A stretch of 10,873 nucleotides of DNA from JAISFI01 sp031552335 (lineage in GTDB: Bacteria; Bacteroidota; Bacteroidia; Bacteroidales; Azobacteroidaceae), in the NCBI GenBank assembly GCA_031552335.1, contig JAVBMQ010000208.1, positions 1-10,873 on the forward strand, given 5' to 3'. A program made the position numbers and the translations under genes. Of the stretch, positions 7,271 to 10,873 are shown one piece after another; position 1 is the first letter of the stretch, and each line of letters begins with the position of its first letter. Under the pieces are notes generated by a model. The model was not told the DNA's origin. It did not search any database and saw only the letters and a list, made by a program, of their open reading frames with translations.

Positions 7271-8608
7271 ATGATGAAAGACTATCAGGCCTATACATTG
7301 GCCAACTATGAGAAAATTCCTCAGATTACATCGTTGAGTGAGGAAGACAAGGAAGCGATTGATGTAGTGGGAAGAGTGTTGCCCTTCAAAACAAATAACT
7401 ATGTTGTAGAAGAATTAATAGATTGGAGTAACATTCCCGATGATCCTATTTTTACGCTTAACTTTCCAAGAAAAGAAATGTTGCCTCAAAAATATTATAA
7501 TGATGTCCGTTTTTTGTTGCGAAACAATGCAGACACAGAAATTTTAAAGAAAAAAATCAATGGTATCCGCCTGAAATTAAATCCGAATCCGGCGGGACAG
7601 GAGCATAATGTTCCGGTGATGGATAATGTCAGGTTGCAAGGTATTCAGCATAAATACCGGGAAACGGTTCTTTTCTTTCCGTCTAAAGGACAAACTTGTC
7701 ATGCGTATTGTACATTTTGTTTTCGCTGGCCGCAATTTTCAGGAATGAATGATTTGAAATTTTCCATGAAAGATGCAGAGTTATTATATAAATATCTCCG
7801 GCAGAGACCGAAGGTTACGGATGTTCTTTTTACCGGCGGAGACCCTTTGACAATGACATCGCAGGCCTTGACTGGTTATATAGAACCCCTGTTGGGCCCG
7901 GAATTAAAACATATCCATACGATTCGACTGGGAACAAAAGCCTTGGCTTACTGGCCTTATCGCTTTTTGACGGATAAAGATGCTGATGAATTGATGTTTT
8001 TATTTGAACGGATTGTCAAGGCAGGGAAAAATTTAAGTATTCAGGCTCATTTCAACCATCCGGTAGAGTTATCGACAGATGCAGTAAAAAAAGCAATATT
8101 CCGGATACGTGCTACCGGTGCACAGATACGTACCCAGTCGCCTGTACTGAGAAATATCAATGATCATCCTGATATTTGGAGCGAAATGTGGAGAAAGCAG
8201 GTTGATCTCAATTGTATTCCTTACTATATGTTTATTGCAAGAGATACCGGCTCCAAATCTTTCTTTGAACTTCCTTTGGAAAAATGCTGGCAAATCTTCC
8301 GGAAAGCTTATTCAAAAGTCAGCGGAACCTGCCGTACCGTGAGGGGCCCGAGTATGAGCGCTTATCCCGGGAAAATACAAATCCTGGGTGTTGCGGAAAT
8401 TAATAATGAATCTCATTTTGTTCTTCGTTTTTTACAAGCAAGGAATGCCGATTGGGTAGATATTCCTTTTTTTGCCAAATATAATCCTAAAGCAACCTGG
8501 CTTGATCAATTAGAGCCTTCTTTTGGTGAAAAAAAATTCTTTTTTGAAAAAGAAGAACCCGGATATAAATATTTGAATAAAAATCAAAGCAATTGGGCAA
8601 TGGAGTAG
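7271..8608 (+). CDS. KamA/lysine 2,3-aminomutase-like radical SAM protein
   Basis: A 445-residue cytoplasmic enzyme; ATG codons at 7271 and 7274 are both possible starts, preceded by AAGGG. The CxxxCxxC cluster motif is CHAYCTFCF (Cys143, Cys147, Cys150), which binds the radical SAM 4Fe-4S cluster, and TGGDP at 188-192 is the SAM-binding glycine motif of this group. RTQSPVLRNIND and the C-terminal segment RGPSMSAYPGKIQ resemble the lysine 2,3-aminomutase family. Lys368 in PGK is in the right place for the PLP lysine, where classical KamA has a Gly-rich PGGGGK-type sequence. Lysine 2,3-aminomutase makes beta-lysine from lysine, but this branch (HAYCTFCFRWPQF) differs from classical KamA and its substrate may differ. 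EpmB, the EF-P modification homologue, is shorter. No kamD/kamE-type lysine degradation genes are adjacent, so the pathway is unknown. Family is secure; reaction is tentative. Confidence 0.9.
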   Translation: MMKDYQAYTLANYEKIPQITSLSEEDKEAIDVVGRVLPFKTNNYVVEELIDWSNIPDDPIFTLNFPRKEMLPQKYYNDVRFLLRNNADTEILKKKINGIRLKLNPNPAGQEHNVPVMDNVRLQGIQHKYRETVLFFPSKGQTCHAYCTFCFRWPQFSGMNDLKFSMKDAELLYKYLRQRPKVTDVLFTGGDPLTMTSQALTGYIEPLLGPELKHIHTIRLGTKALAYWPYRFLTDKDADELMFLFERIVKAGKNLSIQAHFNHPVELSTDAVKKAIFRIRATGAQIRTQSPVLRNINDHPDIWSEMWRKQVDLNCIPYYMFIARDTGSKSFFELPLEKCWQIFRKAYSKVSGTCRTVRGPSMSAYPGKIQILGVAEINNESHFVLRFLQARNADWVDIPFFAKYNPKATWLDQLEPSFGEKKFFFEKEEPGYKYLNKNQSNWAME

Positions 8609-8628
8609 TTTTTTTCAAATATAATTTG

Positions 8629-8636
8629 TATGTTTG
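8629..8636 (+). promoter_or_regulatory. Possible -7 promoter box overlapping the 144-aa ORF start
   Basis: TATGTTTG followed by CTCC matches TAnnTTTG exactly, but it overlaps the first ATG (8630) of the following ORF. If the box is real, transcription starts inside the annotated ORF and the true start codon is further downstream. No good TTTG is seen at the -33 position, so the support is modest. Confidence 0.4.
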
Positions 8637-9064
8637 CTCCAAATATAAAAAATCAGGTGCAATCCGGAAAAAATATATTAACAGTTGGATTACTGTTATT
8701 CTTAAGCACGTTTTTTTTACAGAGTTTTTCTGTAGCTGATGTGGTGAAAAAGGAAGTTGAAGAACATGAAAAGACAACTTTCAAGGCAATTGATTATTCT
8801 AAAATTTATCGAAATTCAGATATTGAATTGACTTATTCCCTGATTCAGACTGCTCCCAGATTTTTTTATCATAATCGCTATTCTTCGTCAAGATTTTTCA
8901 CAAGTACCTTTATCGATCATTTCTCATCTAAATTATCACAATCATCTCAGAGAGAAAATTTTTTAGCAGATATATTTTTAAAGAACCATTCCCTTCAGAT
9001 TAATCCATATTGTTATCCTCCTTGCAAATATTATGTGTTTGCATTGCGGGAAATTGTTATTTGA
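8630..9064 (+). CDS. Hypothetical exported or membrane-anchored protein (144 aa)
   Basis: I do not recognise this protein. It has an N-terminal hydrophobic segment at about residues 17-35 (ILTVGLLLFLSTFFLQSFS), which could be a signal peptide or a membrane anchor. A polar region follows with KKEVEEHEK and many Ser, Phe and Tyr residues, and the end contains PYCYPPCKYY with two cysteines. The start is uncertain: the ATG at 8630 overlaps a -7 promoter-like box, and a GTG at codon 9 (8654), giving a start just before the hydrophobic run, is a reasonable alternative. The gap to the radical SAM stop is 21 bases, so cotranscription is possible. Codon composition looks ordinary and there is no overlapping better candidate, but without homologues I regard this as a probable rather than certain gene. 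Confidence 0.55.
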   Translation: MFAPNIKNQVQSGKNILTVGLLLFLSTFFLQSFSVADVVKKEVEEHEKTTFKAIDYSKIYRNSDIELTYSLIQTAPRFFYHNRYSSSRFFTSTFIDHFSSKLSQSSQRENFLADIFLKNHSLQINPYCYPPCKYYVFALREIVI

Positions 9065-9096
9065 ATCTTCATAATCACAGTTAAGTTACTAAAAAA

Positions 9097-9140
9097 CAGA
9101 ATTTTTATCTTTTCAGATAAAAGTTCCATGCTTCATTCTG
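9097..9140 (+). terminator. AT-rich hairpin, possible terminator
   Basis: TTTTATCT at 9103-9110 and AGATAAAA at 9115-9122 form a perfect 8-bp stem with a 4-base TTTC loop. An outer pair, CAGAAT (9097-9102) and ATTCTG (9135-9140), could extend it across an unpaired segment. It lies 33 bases after the 144-aa ORF, where a terminator would be expected, but the stem has one GC pair-equivalent and no T-run follows, so termination is only one reading; a leader structure for the next operon is another. The rest of 9065-9213 shows nothing I can name. Confidence 0.3.
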
Positions 9141-9213
9141 TGGCCGGTTTAATTTTACCAGGGAAACAAAATTTATATCATTCAAATATCATTTAATTAA
9201 TAAGAATTATGTT

Positions 9214-9762
9214 ATGGATTCAAATAAAATAACCACACATATCAAATCAACATCGCATGAACAAATTATGCGAAAGATCAATTACCTTGTTATTGTTTTA
9301 TCAATTATCGCTATATTTGCAGGTGGAATTACATTGTATACTTCTACTGTACAAGATGAAAATGAAGTTAAATTAAGCATGCTATTCTTTGTTTTGGGGA
9401 TCACGCTTATTACGATAGGAATTATCTATCTTTGTACGAAGAGCAAATATGATGTATATAAGGAAACAGGAAGTCCTACCAAATTGAAAAAATATTATTT
9501 CAATAAGAAAAATATGGGGATTTTGAAAGAGGCTTTGGTCGCCGGATCATTCGATCAAACCAAGTCAGTGGCTTTCGTGGATAATGGAGATGCCCATATG
9601 GAAGTGATCCTTTCAAAGGATAATGCATTTTCAGTTGTACAATTATTCGAGATTTCTTCTTTTTCCGAAGAAATCGTTACACCTGTATATTATTTTACCG
9701 GAACAAAGGCTTCAGCGCTTTCCGCTTATCTGAAAAGATGTGAAAAAGAGGTCTCCCGGTAA
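9214..9762 (+). CDS. Two-TM membrane protein of unknown function
   Basis: I do not recognise this 182-residue protein. It has a charged N-terminus of about 23 residues, TM helices at about 24-44 (YLVIVLSIIAIFAGGITLYT) and 54-74, and a cytoplasmic-looking C-terminal domain of about 105 residues. That domain contains KKYYFNKKNMG and a stretch around VAFVDNGDAHMEV, mixing helix and strand. The ATG at 9214 is the in-frame start; another ATG at 9209 is in a different frame. It ends 36 bases before the DUF47 gene, with no terminator between, so it is probably the first gene of the phosphate operon. A role in phosphate transport or its control is suggested only by position. Confidence 0.8.
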   Translation: MDSNKITTHIKSTSHEQIMRKINYLVIVLSIIAIFAGGITLYTSTVQDENEVKLSMLFFVLGITLITIGIIYLCTKSKYDVYKETGSPTKLKKYYFNKKNMGILKEALVAGSFDQTKSVAFVDNGDAHMEVILSKDNAFSVVQLFEISSFSEEIVTPVYYFTGTKASALSAYLKRCEKEVSR

Positions 9763-9779
9763 TAACACAAAACTATTCA

Positions 9780-9801
9780 AAACAATAAACAATAAACAAT
9801 G
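9780..9801 (+). repeat. Short AATAAAC repeat before the DUF47 start
   Basis: The spacer before the DUF47 gene reads AACAATAAACAATAAACAATG, three near-identical 7-base units running into the start codon. It contains no Shine-Dalgarno sequence; A-rich leaders of this kind are usual for Bacteroidetes translation starts. Probably simple sequence without a specific role. Confidence 0.5.
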
Positions 9802-10449
9802 AAGATCAACACATTATTAAGTGTATTTTCTCCGAAGGACACTAAATTCTTCCCATTGCTGAGGGAAACAACATCAATCATGGTACAGGCATCAACGCTT
9901 TTGAGAGATTTATTTTCGGTTACGGAAAAAGACCGACAAAAGGAATTTTGCAAATTAATCAAAGCAGAAGAATTGAAGGGAGATAAGGCTACCGGCCGGA
10001 TATTTAAAGCACTTAATGAAACATTTATTACTCCTTTTGACAGAGAAGATATCAATGCATTGACCGATTGTATGGATGATGTCATTGACATCATTAACCG
10101 TGCTGCACAAAAGGTGCTTTTATATGTTCCGCAAAGTCTGCCTGCCTGTACTGTTGAATTAACAGAAGTTATTTACAAAGGGACTCTTGAAGTGCAGGGC
10201 GCTGTAAATGAACTGGAAAAGATGAAAAAAGCGGATAATGATTTTCGTAAGCATTATAAAGAAATCAAAAGATTGGAAGAAGCTGCGGATGTTATGTATG
10301 AGCATGGTATTATAGATCTTTTCAGGGATGAAACCAATACTGTGGAATTGATCAAATTGAAAGAAATTATTACTGAATTGGAGAAGGCTGCCAATAAAAT
10401 CAACCATACCGGGAAGGTATTGAAAACCATTTTTGTCAAATACGCTTAA
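9799..10449 (+). CDS. DUF47/PhoU-like phosphate transport accessory protein
   Basis: A 216-residue all-helical protein that fits the DUF47 (PhoU_div) family, distant relatives of PhoU that usually sit directly before a PiT transporter gene. Recognisable parts are the N-terminal FFPLLRETTSIMVQAS, the EELKGDKATGRIFKALNETF region with the Asp/Glu pattern expected of the metal-binding PhoU fold, ITPFDREDINALTDCMDDVI, and the C-terminal helix LEKAANKINHTGKVLKTI. It is soluble, with no signal peptide or TM segment. The next gene, a PiT transporter, starts 12 bases after its stop, which supports both the family call and an operon. The likely role is to support or regulate the transporter; the mechanism in this family is not well settled. 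Confidence 0.93.
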   Translation: MKINTLLSVFSPKDTKFFPLLRETTSIMVQASTLLRDLFSVTEKDRQKEFCKLIKAEELKGDKATGRIFKALNETFITPFDREDINALTDCMDDVIDIINRAAQKVLLYVPQSLPACTVELTEVIYKGTLEVQGAVNELEKMKKADNDFRKHYKEIKRLEEAADVMYEHGIIDLFRDETNTVELIKLKEIITELEKAANKINHTGKVLKTIFVKYA

Positions 10450-10461
10450 TAAATTGAACTT

Positions 10462-10873
10462 ATGACATTACTTATTATTGTTATTGTTCTGGCGATTATT
10501 TTTGATTTTATTAATGGATTTCATGATGCTGCCAATTCAATTGCGACAATTGTTTCTACAAGAGTCCTAACACCATTTCAAGCAGTGATTTGGGCTGCGT
10601 TTTTTAATTTTGTAGCGTATTTTATCGCGGTACATTTTTTAGGTGGTTTTGGTGAAAGTATTGCTAATACGGTTGCTAAAACAGTCAGACCTGAATTTAT
10701 TACTACCGAGATTGTGGCTGCCGGACTTGTAGCTGCTATTGTCTGGAACTTATTTACCTGGTGGTTTGGAATTCCTTCGTCGTCTTCACATACATTGATA
10801 GGGGGATTTGCAGGAGCTGCCATTGCCGGTAACGGGTTTAATTTCGGATCTGTAGATGCCGGAACCATTGGTT
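10462..10873 (+). CDS. pit: PiT-family inorganic phosphate transporter, partial
   Basis: The first 137 residues of an integral membrane phosphate permease (PHO4/PiT family); the frame is open to the window edge. The N-terminal helix leads into the family signature GFHDAANSIAT (His21, Asp22, Asn25), and GIPSSSSHTLIGG at 103-115 is the second diagnostic stretch of the PD001131-type repeat. Several hydrophobic segments are already visible. PiT proteins carry metal-phosphate with protons or phosphate with sodium; the coupling ion cannot be read from this part. Start ATG at 10462 follows the DUF47 stop by 12 bases, so the two are cotranscribed. Full-length bacterial members are often 330-500 residues or more, so most of the protein is outside. 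Confidence 0.95.
   Translation, partial: MTLLIIVIVLAIIFDFINGFHDAANSIATIVSTRVLTPFQAVIWAAFFNFVAYFIAVHFLGGFGESIANTVAKTVRPEFITTEIVAAGLVAAIVWNLFTWWFGIPSSSSHTLIGGFAGAAIAGNGFNFGSVDAGTIG

Noticed and set aside
9101..9115. TATCTTTT as a -7 box for the phosphate operon
   Set aside because: Last base deviates from TAnnTTTG, it is part of the hairpin stem and loop, and no -33 TTTG is present at the right distance.
10578..10868. Minus-strand 96-residue ORF, Pro/Ala-rich
   Set aside because: Antisense to the PiT transporter, whose family motifs are unambiguous; its composition is a by-product of the hydrophobic gene on the other strand.

Overview
The window looks like chromosome from an AT-rich member of the Bacteroidales (genus not determined). 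The evidence is the Bacteroidetes -7 promoter boxes (TAnnTTTG), starts without strong Shine-Dalgarno sequences, a lipoprotein GH3 glycosidase, a SusR-type regulator (sensor propeller, Y_Y_Y domain, HTH), and a secreted protein ending in the Bacteroidales-style 'YYNLQG...GLYIV' tail. No tRNA, rRNA, CRISPR array, IS element or phage gene was seen.

Left part (1-7145) is a compact carbohydrate-type locus. On the minus strand lie the 5' part of a GH3 beta-glucosidase-like lipoprotein (runs off the left edge) and a two-gene operon. That operon encodes a 697-aa secreted discoidin (F5/8 C) protein and, after a single base, a 91-aa exported protein with a C-terminal PVHDGL-hydrophobic-RRRK tail; it ends in a strong hairpin terminator. 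Divergent from it, on the plus strand, is a 963-aa membrane-spanning regulator: periplasmic propeller, Y_Y_Y domain, one TM helix, coiled coil and cytoplasmic LuxR-like HTH. No SusC/SusD pair is visible here.

The main discovery is a pair of about 160-bp upstream elements, one before the GH3 gene (1251-1410) and one before the discoidin operon (4022-4181). They align without a single gap (constant offset of 2771; about 110 of 160 bases identical by hand count). In both, similarity starts at the -7 box and stops abruptly about 150 bp upstream. They carry ACTCAA-type repeats in helical phase. The simplest reading is a shared, rigidly spaced activator-plus-promoter module, probably answering to the regulator encoded next to it. 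Both transcription units would then form one small regulon.

Right part (7146-10873) is unrelated housekeeping and hypothetical material on the plus strand: a KamA/lysine 2,3-aminomutase-like radical SAM enzyme with its own -7 box, an unrecognised 144-aa exported or membrane-anchored ORF with an uncertain start, and a likely phosphate operon. The operon consists of an unrecognised two-TM protein of 182 aa, a DUF47/PhoU-like protein, and the start of a PiT-family inorganic phosphate transporter that runs off the right edge.
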